Positions 6,743 to 16,302 are shown, counted from the stretch's first letter. The stretch is 64,000 nucleotides of DNA from Luteibaculum sp964627445 (GCA_964627445.1 CAZVJF010000001.1:1-64000); one strand, 5' to 3'. Notes: generated by a model not told the origin, from the letters alone. Program-made: numbers and translations.

Positions 6743-7663
6743 TTACGCAGGGTTATTGTTCTTAAAATCTTGGATTTGCAGATGGGTTTGCTGCAGTGCA
6801 TCCTTGAGTGGCAAGGGGTTATAGTCTAATTCGGCTCTGGATTTATCCAAGTTAAAACCGGTTTTAGGCGGCCTTGGGGCTTTGTCTGAAAAAGCTACCG
6901 AGGTAGCTGGAGTTACCAATTCCTTGTTGTGACCAAAGATGTCGGCTACCAAAAGGGCCAAATCGTAAACGGAGAGGTACTCCGGACCACTTACATTAAA
7001 AACGCCTTCCGCTTGCTTTTGGCAGGCAAGCAAGCAGGCCTTGGCGAGATCATCGGCAAAGGTAGGCATGCGAAACTGGTCGGTTACCATTTTTACCGGA
7101 TTTCCTGCTCCCAAGGTATCGTTGAGCCACAAAATAATATTGGTACGCGTTAAGTTGGGCACAAAGCCATATACCAATATAGTGCGTAAAATTGAAGCTT
7201 TTACGGTAGGATGTGCCCGTAGTATCTTCTCCGCCTCCAGCTTGGTTTCCCCATAAAAATTGACTGGGTTTGGCGTATCGGTTTCGGTGTACATCCCCTG
7301 CTCTCCATCAAAAATAAAATCGGTAGAAATATGGCACAGGTACATGTTACGCTCTGCACATAGGTCGGCCAAGTACTGCACTGCGGTAATATTAATAGCC
7401 TTGGCTTGTTCCTTATTGTTTTCGCAAGCATCGACATGGGTAAGCGCAGCGGTGTTTACCACGGCATCGGGCCGGTGTTTCTCTAAAGCGGCAGCCACCG
7501 CATTTTTATCGGTAATGTCTAGCGTTTCAAATGACGTACCTTCCAATTGGTACAAACGACTGGCTCCTACCGAGGTTGCAATTACATCTACACCAGTATC
7601 CAGGCATAACTTTACCAAACGTTGTCCCAGCAGCCCGTTGGCGCCCGTTACTAAAATCTTCAT
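6743..7663 (-). CDS. rfbD: RmlD-like NAD(P)-dependent sugar reductase (SDR family)
   Basis: A 306-residue extended short-chain dehydrogenase. The N-terminus 'MKILVTGANGLLGQRL' is the nucleotide-binding glycine motif, the active site 'YGETKLEAEK' has the YxxxK pair, and 'VVNTAALTHVDACE' and 'HISTDFIFDG' are typical of dTDP-4-dehydrorhamnose reductases. No other rhamnose genes are nearby, so the substrate is not certain and the symbol is tentative. Its ATG overlaps the TGA of the potassium channel gene (ATGA), which shows translational coupling. Confidence 0.85.
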   Translation of the reverse strand: MKILVTGANGLLGQRLVKLCLDTGVDVIATSVGASRLYQLEGTSFETLDITDKNAVAAALEKHRPDAVVNTAALTHVDACENNKEQAKAINITAVQYLADLCAERNMYLCHISTDFIFDGEQGMYTETDTPNPVNFYGETKLEAEKILRAHPTVKASILRTILVYGFVPNLTRTNIILWLNDTLGAGNPVKMVTDQFRMPTFADDLAKACLLACQKQAEGVFNVSGPEYLSVYDLALLVADIFGHNKELVTPATSVAFSDKAPRPPKTGFNLDKSRAELDYNPLPLKDALQQTHLQIQDFKNNNPA

Positions 7664-8673
7664 GCTTTTGCTTTTAATGCTTTTTTAAAGTCCTCTAGAA
7701 TATCGGCTTCTGCAATTACAAAGAGTTTGTCTCCTTCCTGCACAGCCGTTCTATCGTGTGGGTTTACTTCCATCTCCCCACTTCTATGCTTTATCCCCAG
7801 TACCGCTACATTGCTAACCAAATTCTTTACATCGCCAATGTAAACGTGCTTATCGCCTAGCTCTGGCACATCAACCTCTACCAAACTAGGGCTGTCGGGA
7901 TTGTTGATGGAAAGCTGGTCTATAAAATCCATGGTATCGGGGTGGATGACCAACAACGCCATATGCGCACCACCCAAGGTATCGGGCATAATAACGTTTG
8001 AAGCTCCTGCCGAACGCATTTTCTTTACCGAACCAAAGCGCGAGGCCCTGGAGATGATCTTAACCTTGGGGTTTATTTCCCGGGCCGCCAAAACCACGTA
8101 CAAATTATCGGCATCGTTGGGAAGTGTGGTCACTACCGCTTTTGCACGTTTTAAACCGGCTTGCTCCAAAATTTCATCGCGGGTTGCATCGCCAAAAATG
8201 GGCATAAAACCCTCGCGTACCTCATTGAGTGTAAAGCGGTCTTTGTTGGATTCTACCACGACAAATTTCTCGTTGCTCTGGCGCAATTCTGCCGATACCT
8301 GGCGTCCTACCCGACCAAAGCCGCAAACAATGATGTGATCTTTTAGCTTTTGCACTTTTCGATGTTTTTTGAGTTCGCGCACGTACTCTTTGTACTCACC
8401 ACTGGCCAAATAAGAGGTAATAGAGCTAATGGCATACGCAAAGGTTCCGAAACAAATAAGAATTAAAAAGGCGGTAAAAATTTTACCCTCGGGCGACAGG
8501 GGTGTCACCTCGCCATACCCAACCGTAGACACGGTAATTAAGGTCATGTAGAAAGCATCCAGCAAGCTGTAGCCTTCAATAAACTCGTATCCAAGCGTAC
8601 CGACCACGATAACGCCCAGCAACAAGCTTAGAGAGTAAAAAAGTCTGGAAAAGATTTTTAACCGCGTACGCAA
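7660..8673 (-). CDS. Potassium channel with cytoplasmic RCK (TrkA) domain
   Basis: 337 residues. Two membrane helices flank the selectivity filter 'TVGYG' (residues 50-54, in 'VSTVGYGEVTPLSPEG'). A Rossmann-fold TrkA-N domain follows ('IIVCGFGRVGRQV', GxGxxG at 118-123, with an acidic end of strand 2 'FVVVE' that suits NAD binding), then a TrkA-C domain ending in 'EGDKLFVIAEADILEDF'. It fits a ligand-gated K+ channel of the Kch/MthK type in the inner membrane. Ligand unknown. It overlaps the reductase gene by 4 bases and follows the PspC gene by 10. Confidence 0.93.
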   Translation of the reverse strand: MRTRLKIFSRLFYSLSLLLGVIVVGTLGYEFIEGYSLLDAFYMTLITVSTVGYGEVTPLSPEGKIFTAFLILICFGTFAYAISSITSYLASGEYKEYVRELKKHRKVQKLKDHIIVCGFGRVGRQVSAELRQSNEKFVVVESNKDRFTLNEVREGFMPIFGDATRDEILEQAGLKRAKAVVTTLPNDADNLYVVLAAREINPKVKIISRASRFGSVKKMRSAGASNVIMPDTLGGAHMALLVIHPDTMDFIDQLSINNPDSPSLVEVDVPELGDKHVYIGDVKNLVSNVAVLGIKHRSGEMEVNPHDRTAVQEGDKLFVIAEADILEDFKKALKAKA

Positions 8674-8683
8674 GGACTAGCTT

Positions 8684-8911
8684 TTACAGCTCCCAAATGG
8701 AGCTTTTTCTGGAGCGCAATTTAAAATAGTCTTTGTTTTCTAAGATAAAAGCCATGATAAGATATAACACCAGAGGCGAACCCAGGGTTAAAAAGCTGAA
8801 GTAGATGAAGGATAGGCGTATGCGTTGGGAGGATATTCCTAATTTTTCGCCCCACCAGGCACAAACACCAAAGGCCTGCTTCTCGAAAAATGAAAGGATA
8901 TTCGTAATCAT
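8684..8911 (-). CDS. PspC-domain small membrane protein
   Basis: 75 residues. The N-terminal part 'KQAFGVCAWWGEKLGISSQRIRL' matches the PspC domain and is followed by one hydrophobic helix ('FLTLGSPLVLYLIMAFIL'). PspC proteins act in membrane stress responses, but here the other psp genes are absent and the role is unknown. Its ATG overlaps the end of the DUF2851 gene by 4 bases. Confidence 0.85.
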   Translation of the reverse strand: MITNILSFFEKQAFGVCAWWGEKLGISSQRIRLSFIYFSFLTLGSPLVLYLIMAFILENKDYFKLRSRKSSIWEL

Positions 8912-10179
8912 ACTGTTTTTCTGGATAAAACTGCGTTACCGACTGCACAAGTTAAGCATTTGCTTTTAGAGCAGTAGTTTTTGTTCAAATGATACAACGC
9001 CTGTGATGTTAAAGACGAGGTATTATCAAACCCGGCTGCCTGCATTTTGCGCGTTATCGCATTATTTTCGGGGGCTACTTTGCCCAGCAAATCCTCTACC
9101 CACTCCAACGAGGCGCCACCGGTTCTTCTTTTGTAGTAGAAGCCAAAGGGCACAAAAACATTAATAATTAGGTGCTGGTAAAAGCCTTTGCTAATCCACT
9201 TGGGTTGCGCTGCGCTGCTTTTACCAAAGGTGTAATGGGTGTCCCAGTACACACTGGCTTTTACGTGCAGCAAGGTTTGTAAGCTTTTAAAGTCTGGGCT
9301 TTTTGTAGGCAAGGCCAGAAAATCGCCAGCTTTGTGAATAAGTGCGGCAAACTGTGCCAAGCGTACGGTTGGAAAATTAGCGGGACGCAAACGCAAAAAG
9401 TTCCAGGAGCCCTCTGGAATGTTTGCCAGACCGTACTTGTGTTTTAAATGTTGGTAGCGGTTTGCTAAATCGGTCTGGTAGGCATCTTGCGGTTCTTCCA
9501 ACATCCCGCCTACCCCAAAAAGTAAGGCTTCTAAATCGGGGATTTTATCCGTATGCTTGAGCAAGATTTTTAACGGCAGTGCCCGCGTTAGCACATCAAA
9601 ACCGTGCTGGTTTATTTTTTGCCCAAAAGCCTTGGCCATCAGCCGATAAAAAGACTCGTTTAGGTTGGATTGCAGCAGTAAATAATCGTCTTGAATGGCG
9701 TGTACTTTCTCTTCCAGCCGCTCCACCAACATGCGATTCAACCAGCTGGATTTTAAGAAGGAGTCCACGGTTCCATTAAACTGCTCGCAAGGAATATTTT
9801 GGTAAGGCGCCTGCAAAGCTTCATACTGTGCTATAAGCGCTTCGGGTACCAAAGCAGCTATTTCTACGGTGGGTACTTGGGCCAAGGCGGGTATGTTGGC
9901 ATCGTGCTGCCACACCACATGCAGTACCACGTTTTTGTACTTAGGGTCTGCACTGTGGCCGTGCTTTTCCCAATCGCTCGATTTTACGTGCAACTCCACG
10001 GAGCCATGCCACTCGGTTTCATCCACCCGAACTTTGGCTTGCAAAAAATCGGGGCCCGCATTGGTATTGAGCACTCCCGGTTTAATAACCGATACCAGTT
10101 GGCCCGAGGTACTTACCAATGCACCTTGGAATTTCTGGTACTTCCAAACGTAACTTATGAACTCTTCAGAAGGCATCAT
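8908..10179 (-). CDS. DUF2851 family protein
   Basis: 423 residues, matching the conserved Bacteroidota DUF2851 family, with a characteristic N-terminus ('EEFISYVWKYQKF', 'NTNAGPDFLQAKV', 'WHGSVELHVKSSDW') and a small C-terminal cysteine cluster ('CSKSKCLTC', C-x5-C-x2-C) that could bind a metal. Function is not known. It is cytoplasmic by sequence (no signal or membrane segment). It sits between pyrF and the PspC/K+ channel pair in one leftward unit. Confidence 0.85.
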   Translation of the reverse strand: MMPSEEFISYVWKYQKFQGALVSTSGQLVSVIKPGVLNTNAGPDFLQAKVRVDETEWHGSVELHVKSSDWEKHGHSADPKYKNVVLHVVWQHDANIPALAQVPTVEIAALVPEALIAQYEALQAPYQNIPCEQFNGTVDSFLKSSWLNRMLVERLEEKVHAIQDDYLLLQSNLNESFYRLMAKAFGQKINQHGFDVLTRALPLKILLKHTDKIPDLEALLFGVGGMLEEPQDAYQTDLANRYQHLKHKYGLANIPEGSWNFLRLRPANFPTVRLAQFAALIHKAGDFLALPTKSPDFKSLQTLLHVKASVYWDTHYTFGKSSAAQPKWISKGFYQHLIINVFVPFGFYYKRRTGGASLEWVEDLLGKVAPENNAITRKMQAAGFDNTSSLTSQALYHLNKNYCSKSKCLTCAVGNAVLSRKTV

Positions 10180-10217
10180 GCGAATGGTGGTAGACGCATG
10201 AATGTACCAAAAAATCT

Positions 10218-11030
10218 TTAGAGCAATCCGGCTTGCTCCAGCTGCTGTTGCATTTGCTGCTGTAGTGTTTTAGCCGCGCCGCCTACCTCGTCTTCGTTGC
10301 CTGCGTATATAATGCCGCGCGAAGAGTTGACCAACAAGCCGACCTCTTTATTCAGGGCATACTTGCACACCTCCTCTAAGCTACCGCCCTGCGCACCCAC
10401 GCCTGGAACTAAAAAGAAAGAATTGGGTGCAGCTTGGCGTACTTTTTCCAAGACATCGCCACGGGTAGCACCAGCCACAAACATAATGCGGTCTGCGTCT
10501 TTCCAACTCAAAGCATGCTTAATTACCTTTTGATACAACCGATCGCTGGAATTGGCAATGGGCTGAAACTGAAAATCTACCGCACCGGCATTGCTGGTAA
10601 CGCCCAACACAATAGCCCACTTATTGGGATACTCCAGAAAGGGCAAAATAGAATCTTTCCCCATGTAAGGAGACAGCGTAACGGCATCGAAATGCATGTG
10701 CTCAAAAAAGGTTTTGGCATACATGCTGGCCGTATTGCCAATATCACCGCGCTTGGCATCGGCAATGGTAAATTGGTCCTTGGGAATTATTTCTAAGGTT
10801 TTCTGCAAAGACTCCCAGCCCTTAGGCCCCAGACACTCATAAAACGCCAAGTTGGGTTTGTAGGCCACGCAATATTCTTGAGTAGCTTCCACCACCATTT
10901 TGTTGAAGGCAAAAATGGGGTCGGCTTCCTTTTTAAAGCGATCGGGAATTTTCTCCAAATCGGGGTCCAAGCCAACACATAAAAAAGATTGCTTGGCCTT
11001 TATATTGGCAACCAGTTCTGCTTTTGTCAT
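10218..11030 (-). CDS. pyrF: Orotidine-5'-phosphate decarboxylase (type 2)
   Basis: 270 residues; last step of UMP synthesis, converting OMP to UMP. The catalytic block 'DAKRGDIGNTA' is at residues 91-101 (Asp91, Lys93, Asp96), with 'FLCVGLDPDLEKIP' at the N-terminus and 'FLVPGVGAQGG' near the phosphate site. The length and motif spacing are those of the longer PyrF subfamily found in Bacteroidota. Its ATG overlaps the prfA stop by one base (TAATG), so the two are coupled. Confidence 0.95.
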   Translation of the reverse strand: MTKAELVANIKAKQSFLCVGLDPDLEKIPDRFKKEADPIFAFNKMVVEATQEYCVAYKPNLAFYECLGPKGWESLQKTLEIIPKDQFTIADAKRGDIGNTASMYAKTFFEHMHFDAVTLSPYMGKDSILPFLEYPNKWAIVLGVTSNAGAVDFQFQPIANSSDRLYQKVIKHALSWKDADRIMFVAGATRGDVLEKVRQAAPNSFFLVPGVGAQGGSLEEVCKYALNKEVGLLVNSSRGIIYAGNEDEVGGAAKTLQQQMQQQLEQAGLL

Positions 11031-12121
11031 TACACCATGGTATCGTCCAATCCGGCCTTGAGCTTCTCCATGTTGTCGGCCATCTTGAGTTTTTCTAATA
11101 TTTCCTGGATATCGCCATTCATGATGTTATCCAAACTGTACAGCGTTAGCCCAATGCGGTGATCGGTGCAACGCCCTTGCGGAAAATTGTAGGTTCTAAT
11201 TTTTGCGGAGCGGTCTCCGGTAGAAACCTGGCTTTTACGTTCTGCCGCCTGTTCTTGTTCGCGTTTTACTACCTCGGCCTCGTACAGCTTGGTACGCAGC
11301 ATTTTTAAGGCTTTCTCGTTGTTTTTTATCTGCGAACGCTCTTCCTGGCACTCTACTACCGTGTTGGTAGGAATGTGGGTCAAACGCACGGCCGATTCGG
11401 TTTTGTTTACGTGCTGTCCACCCGCACCCGATGCTCTAAAGGTGTCCTTTTTTACATCGGCCATGTTGAGTTCAAAATCTATTTCATCGGCTTCGGGCAA
11501 CACCGCTACGGTAGCCGCAGAGGTATGTACGCGTCCTTGCGATTCAGTTTCTGGAACGCGCTGCACGCGGTGTACACCCGATTCAAATTTCATCCAACTG
11601 TACACCGAATCGCCACTAATTTGGAAGGAAACTTCCTTATAACCTCCAGCCGTACCCTCGTTTACGGTAAGGACTTGCTGTTTCCAGCCGCGTTTTTCGC
11701 AAAAGCGCGTGTACATGCGGTATAGGTCGCCTGCAAAAATACTGGCTTCATCGCCACCCGTTCCGGCACGCACTTCCACGATAACGTCTTTGTTGTCGTC
11801 TGGATCTTTTGGAATGAGCATAAACTTAATATCCTCTTCCAGGGCATCGCGCTTGGGCTGCAGTTCATCTAACTCAGCCTGTGCCATTTCTTTAAAGTCT
11901 GGGTCTGACTCCTCCGCTAAAACCGCCTTCGAAGATTCGATATCGTCTAAAACCTTTTTGTACTCATCGTACACCTTTACGGTATCTTCTAGATCTTTAT
12001 ACTCTTTGCTGAGCTTGGCGTAACGCTTGTTATCGGCAATAATGTCGGGGTCGACTATCATCTTCCCTACCTCTTCCCACTTCTCTTTTATTGCTTGTAG
12101 TTTGTCTATTAACTGACTCAT
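11030..12121 (-). CDS. prfA: Peptide chain release factor 1
   Basis: 363 residues. It recognises UAA/UAG stop codons and triggers peptide release. The GGQ motif is at residues 234-236 ('GAGGQHVNKTESAVRLTH'), and the RF1-type codon-recognition tripeptide appears as P-E-T at 190-192 in 'VQRVPETESQGR' (usual form PxT). This separates it from RF2 (SPF). N-terminal coiled helical domain and full length are present. It lies 11 bases after the PurM-like gene and is coupled to pyrF. Confidence 0.97.
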   Translation of the reverse strand: MSQLIDKLQAIKEKWEEVGKMIVDPDIIADNKRYAKLSKEYKDLEDTVKVYDEYKKVLDDIESSKAVLAEESDPDFKEMAQAELDELQPKRDALEEDIKFMLIPKDPDDNKDVIVEVRAGTGGDEASIFAGDLYRMYTRFCEKRGWKQQVLTVNEGTAGGYKEVSFQISGDSVYSWMKFESGVHRVQRVPETESQGRVHTSAATVAVLPEADEIDFELNMADVKKDTFRASGAGGQHVNKTESAVRLTHIPTNTVVECQEERSQIKNNEKALKMLRTKLYEAEVVKREQEQAAERKSQVSTGDRSAKIRTYNFPQGRCTDHRIGLTLYSLDNIMNGDIQEILEKLKMADNMEKLKAGLDDTMV

Positions 12122-12132
12122 AATTGCTTTGC

Positions 12133-13308
12133 TTAGTAGGTAAATTCACCGTGCTCGCTGCGTATGGTAAGCTGGTTGGCTCCGTCATCCGAAGCTTGCA
12201 CGCGGCCTACGATTTTCGCATATATATTAAACTCCGCAGCTTTATCGATAATGGTTTGCGCGGTAGCTTCATCGGTATACATTTCCATGCGGTGCCCCAT
12301 GTTGAACACCTGGTACATCTCGCGCCATTCGGTTTTGCTCTCCTGCTGAATCAGCTTAAACAGGGTTGGCGTATCAAACAGGTTGTCTTTTACCACATGA
12401 ACTCCCTCGGTAAAGTGCAGCACCTTGGTTTGGCCACCCCCGCTACAGTGTACCATACCATTAATTTTATCGCGTACCAAAGGCAGCAAGTTGGCCATGA
12501 GTGGCGCATAGGTTCGGGTGGGCGAAAGCACCAATTTCCCGGCATCTAACGGACTGCCAGCTACTGCTGCCGTAAGTGCTTGGCCACCTGTATACAACAG
12601 CTCTTTGGGCATTTGCGGATCGTAGCTCTCGGGGTACTTTGTGGCCAGATCTTTGGCAAATACATCGTGGCGGGCGGCAGTTAAACCGTTGCTTCCCATA
12701 CCTCCGTTGTACTCGGTTTCGTAACTCGCTTGCCCAAAAGAGGCTAATCCAACGATAACGTTACCAGGCTTAATGTTGGCGTTATCGATAACCTCGCTTT
12801 TGGGCATGCGGCATACTACGGTACTGTCTACAATAATGGTGCGCACCAGGTCGCCTACATCGGCTGTTTCGCCCCCGGTTGACTGTATTTCTACGCCATG
12901 TGAGCGCATCTCAGTTAAAAGTTCCTCGGTGCCTTCGATGATGGCTTTAATGACCTCGCCTGGAATTAAGTTTTTATTGCGACCAATGGTAGAGCTCAAC
13001 AAAATATTTTTGTAGGCACCTACACAAAGAAGGTCATCCAAATTCATAACCAATGCATCTTGGGCAATGCCCTTCCACACCGAGAGGTCTCCGGTTTCTT
13101 TCCAGTACATGTATGCCAGAGAGGACTTGGTTCCTGCCCCATCGGCATGCATTACAATGCAGTGGTCCTCGCTGCCGGTTAAATAATCGGGTACAATCTT
13201 ACAAAAGGCCTTGGGAAACAAGCCTTTGTCTATGTTTTTTATCGCTGCGTGTACGTCTTCCTTTGCTGCGGAAACCCCACGGGCTTTGTATTTTTTATCT
13301 GCTTCCAT
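12133..13308 (-). CDS. purM: Phosphoribosylformylglycinamidine cyclo-ligase (AIR synthase)
   Basis: 391 residues, somewhat longer than typical PurM (about 345). N-terminal 'YKARGVSAAKEDVHAAIKN' and the nucleotide-binding 'HADGAGTKSSLAYMYW' segment are characteristic of the PurM/AIR synthase family, as are 'STGGETADVGDLVRTI' and 'GGGQTKVLHF'. It should form AIR in purine synthesis. Longer PurM-like forms are common in Bacteroidota. Because the family also includes PurL, SelD and HypE domains, the assignment rests on these motifs and overall length. Confidence 0.87.
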   Translation of the reverse strand: MEADKKYKARGVSAAKEDVHAAIKNIDKGLFPKAFCKIVPDYLTGSEDHCIVMHADGAGTKSSLAYMYWKETGDLSVWKGIAQDALVMNLDDLLCVGAYKNILLSSTIGRNKNLIPGEVIKAIIEGTEELLTEMRSHGVEIQSTGGETADVGDLVRTIIVDSTVVCRMPKSEVIDNANIKPGNVIVGLASFGQASYETEYNGGMGSNGLTAARHDVFAKDLATKYPESYDPQMPKELLYTGGQALTAAVAGSPLDAGKLVLSPTRTYAPLMANLLPLVRDKINGMVHCSGGGQTKVLHFTEGVHVVKDNLFDTPTLFKLIQQESKTEWREMYQVFNMGHRMEMYTDEATAQTIIDKAAEFNIYAKIVGRVQASDDGANQLTIRSEHGEFTY

Positions 13309-13313
13309 AATAC

Positions 13314-13354
13314 AAAAATGGGCTACCGAGAATACACATCCCGCCAGCCCATTT
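13314..13354 (-). terminator. Terminator after the OmpA-family gene
   Basis: AAATGGGCT (13316-13324) and AGCCCATTT (13346-13354) form a 9-bp stem with a 21-base loop. On the minus strand the second arm ends in TTTTTG. It lies between the OmpA-family gene (ends 13370) and purM. Confidence 0.7.
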
Positions 13355-13369
13355 GTTATTTAATGATTG

Positions 13370-15349
13370 CTAATTGTCGGCTTCTATCTTGTCTTGGGGT
13401 ATGTAATCGAAATTTAGGACTACAAACTCGGTTCTACGGTTTTTGGCGTGTGCCGCTTCTTTTTCTTCTTCGGTAGGAAGTTTTTCTATTTCTGCATCGC
13501 TAATGCGCAGGCTGGTTTCTCCAAAACCTTTGGCTTCCATGCGTGCTTCGTCTATGCCTTTTTGGCTTAGATAGTCGATACAAGACTGCGCTCTGCGCTG
13601 CGACAACTCCAGGTTGTATGCATCATCACCGCGGCTATCGGTATGCGAGCGTAACTCAATTACTGCAGAGGGGTTATCTACCAAGATTTTGTACAGGTAG
13701 TCCAGCGAGTCTTTCGATTGCGGTAGCAATTCTGCTTTATCCAACTCGTACAATACCTCGGGCAACTCAATTACCTTATTTGGTGGTGAAAATTGCAAAA
13801 GGAAGTCCATAACAAAGGTCATAGACTCTTGCGCCCCAACAGTAGAGATGCGATCCTTAGCAATAAGGTAGTCCTGCTTGCGCACGGTAATACCGTAGTT
13901 TACCTCACCATTGATATAGCGCTGCAAGCCATTGTCTGCAAACTGGTATTTTCCTTGCGCATCGGTGGTGGTAGAAAACGCGGTTCCGTCCGATCCTGCC
14001 ACCTCTATAGTAACCCCCTCTAAGGGTTCACCGCTATCCTTATCCATTACCGTTCCCTGCAGCGCAAACTCCATGGGTGGATAGTAGAAGCTGTAGATAT
14101 CGTCTTTTCCTCTCCCACCTGGACGGTCGGAGCTAAAGAAGCCCTCTTTCTTCGACTTATTAAATACGATACCATAGTCGTCTGAGTTGGAGTTGATGGG
14201 CGAGCGCATGTTCTCAGGTTCTCCCCAACGGTTTTCACCTATAGGTTTGGATACCAAAATATCCAATCCACCCATACCGATATGACCATCCGAGGCAAAA
14301 TACAAGTCCCCCTCATCGTGAAGGAAGGGGTACATCTCATCACCCGGTGTGTTAATTTTTGGGCCTAAGTTTTCGGGATCCGACCACTCCTTGGTCTTCT
14401 TGTCGTACACAATCATCCAAAGGTCTTTCCCCCCCAGTCCGCCATCAAAATCTGCCGAGAAAACCAACACAGTTTCTCTTTTATCCACGGTAGGTTGGCC
14501 CACTGTAAATTTTTCCTCGCCCTCTTTTTTGAGGTTTACTTTTTGCATGTCGCTAATGCGGCCTCCCACGTAATTGGCTTGCATAATGTTGCAACCCACT
14601 TTTTCCTTTTTCTCAATGGGGCATCGTGTAAAGTAGATGGTATTTCTTTTGGCGTTGAGTTCTGCCGAACCTTCATTCACCTCGGTATTAACGGCAGGAT
14701 CGAGCAATGCGGGTTCGCTCCAGCGGCCTTTTCTGTCTTTCTCGGTAAACCAAATATCCTGGAAGTTTTCACCCGTACGATAGTCAATATCTTTACCGGT
14801 AGAGCCTTCGCGACCACTGGTAAAAATAAGCGTGGTGTTTCTTTTATCCAGGAAAGATGGATCCATATCGCGAGCCGAAGAGTTAATTACTTCTTCGTTC
14901 ACTACCACCCAGCGTGTAGCATCTTCGCCCCACTCCATAGACTTCTTGGCCGAAGCAATACCATTGGCGCCTAAAACGCTATTGGGTGCTGCGCTGGAGT
15001 AATCTTCAAAACGCTCAATAGCTTCCTTGTATTTGCCTTCTTCCAGCAACATTTTACCCAAGTAGTAATAGTGCTTGGGGTTGTTGTGCTTAGCTCGGAT
15101 GGATTTTTCGTACCACTCCTTGGCGTTTTTGGTATCATCGGTTAAGCGGTAACACTCTGCAATTTGGTATACAATACGTGCCTTTTGCACCGGTGCCGAC
15201 TCCTTTAAAAAGGCTTCCTTGTAGCTTTTGAGCGCTTCGAGGTAGGCCTCTTGCTCAAACTCTTCATCGGCTTGTTGCGTTGCCTTGGACTGCGCTACCA
15301 TAGTGGCCTGCGCAAAAAGACAAAGCAGTAACATTAAGATTGTTCTCAT
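13370..15349 (-). CDS. PorE-like TPR/beta-propeller/CRD/OmpA envelope protein
   Basis: 659 residues with a signal peptide ending at 'ATMVAQ'. Domains in order: TPR repeats (about 25-130), a WD40/PD40-like propeller (about 150-400, with repeated 'IYFTRCP', 'LVFSADFDGGLGGKDLW', 'LYFASDGHIGMGGLDILV' blades), a carboxypeptidase-regulatory-like domain (about 430-510, 'LQGTVMDKDSGEPLEGVTI') and a C-terminal OmpA peptidoglycan-binding domain ('LRSHTDSRGDDAYNLELSQR'). This is the architecture and nearly the length of PorE, a T9SS component of Porphyromonas gingivalis. Similar proteins exist in several copies in Bacteroidota, so a T9SS role is plausible, not proven. It stands alone, with its own terminator. 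Confidence 0.85.
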   Translation of the reverse strand: MRTILMLLLCLFAQATMVAQSKATQQADEEFEQEAYLEALKSYKEAFLKESAPVQKARIVYQIAECYRLTDDTKNAKEWYEKSIRAKHNNPKHYYYLGKMLLEEGKYKEAIERFEDYSSAAPNSVLGANGIASAKKSMEWGEDATRWVVVNEEVINSSARDMDPSFLDKRNTTLIFTSGREGSTGKDIDYRTGENFQDIWFTEKDRKGRWSEPALLDPAVNTEVNEGSAELNAKRNTIYFTRCPIEKKEKVGCNIMQANYVGGRISDMQKVNLKKEGEEKFTVGQPTVDKRETVLVFSADFDGGLGGKDLWMIVYDKKTKEWSDPENLGPKINTPGDEMYPFLHDEGDLYFASDGHIGMGGLDILVSKPIGENRWGEPENMRSPINSNSDDYGIVFNKSKKEGFFSSDRPGGRGKDDIYSFYYPPMEFALQGTVMDKDSGEPLEGVTIEVAGSDGTAFSTTTDAQGKYQFADNGLQRYINGEVNYGITVRKQDYLIAKDRISTVGAQESMTFVMDFLLQFSPPNKVIELPEVLYELDKAELLPQSKDSLDYLYKILVDNPSAVIELRSHTDSRGDDAYNLELSQRRAQSCIDYLSQKGIDEARMEAKGFGETSLRISDAEIEKLPTEEEKEAAHAKNRRTEFVVLNFDYIPQDKIEADN

Positions 15350-15524
15350 GATATGCTGGCGTGGTTTACGTTGCGAATTTAAAATTCTACCTCTATAAAC
15401 TGGTAATGGTCGTGTGAATTGTGAACAAGATAAGATATGACTTCGAATGGCCCCTGCTTATCGCTTTTACCTTCCCACCACTTTTAATGCATTGACTATA
15501 TTTACCGATCTATTTATTCCAAAT

Positions 15525-16292
15525 ATGAAAGCAAAACATCTTTTAAGCAGCCTTGTTGCGATACTAATACTGCATTCTACGGTAAGCGCGCAGTTTTTTA
15601 ATGATGTTCAGGTGGGCTACCATATTTCGGGAGGAGTGAGCAATGCCGTTCGAGTTTATAAGTTTTTAGATGAAGAACGCAGGAGCACTTACGAAAATCA
15701 CTTTTCGTATGCTGCTGGAGTTGACTTTTCTAAACCCATTTTTGGAACCTTTTCCGTACATACAGGATTGACCTACAGCATTTTTAAAACCAGGGATGTT
15801 TTCAAATTTACCCTTGGAGACATGACGGATCCGAGAAAAGGATTCATATATCAGTCAAATGAGCAACCCAATAACTCCCCTGATGAAATTACCTTTTACG
15901 ACAGCTTTCATTTTTTACAAGTTCCTATAGGCATTCACGGAATCCAACGTATTTCCAAGTCTGGTTATATGACGTACGGAATAGGCATCGCGGCATCTTA
16001 CATGGTAAGATTTGCGGAGCGCCAAAGTGATGTGTTTTTCCTAAATCAAGATCCAGACCCAACGAAATGGAATGCGGTACCCATGGACAGATTTCCAAAA
16101 CGTAGAATTGTCGCATCTTTCCAGGCTCAGGTACTGTACACCACTACACTGAAAAACCATACCATTAAAGCCGGCCCTATCTTTGAGCAGTTTCTGCGCA
16201 CACCATGGGAAACAGAACCCAGCAGCGCAGCATTACGCCCCTACCGTCTAGCACTGCAACTGGTATTTGCTCCCAATTTCTCCACACAATAA
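15525..16292 (+). CDS. Outer-membrane beta-barrel protein (PorT/OMP_b-brl-like)
   Basis: 255 residues from ATG 15525, with signal peptide 'MKAKHLLSSLVAILILHSTVSA' followed by alternating strands ('DVQVGYHISGGVSNA', 'FSVHTGLTYSIFKT', 'GYMTYGIGIAASYMV', 'HTIKAGPIFEQFL') and a terminal strand 'YRLALQLVFAPNF'. This fits a small outer-membrane barrel of the porin-like/PorT superfamily. An in-frame upstream start at 15447 would put 26 polar and hydrophobic residues before the signal peptide and is less likely. Function not recognised. It is divergent from the PorE-like gene. Confidence 0.72.
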   Translation: MKAKHLLSSLVAILILHSTVSAQFFNDVQVGYHISGGVSNAVRVYKFLDEERRSTYENHFSYAAGVDFSKPIFGTFSVHTGLTYSIFKTRDVFKFTLGDMTDPRKGFIYQSNEQPNNSPDEITFYDSFHFLQVPIGIHGIQRISKSGYMTYGIGIAASYMVRFAERQSDVFFLNQDPDPTKWNAVPMDRFPKRRIVASFQAQVLYTTTLKNHTIKAGPIFEQFLRTPWETEPSSAALRPYRLALQLVFAPNFSTQ

Positions 16293-16302
16293 TCCTTCCC
16301 AA

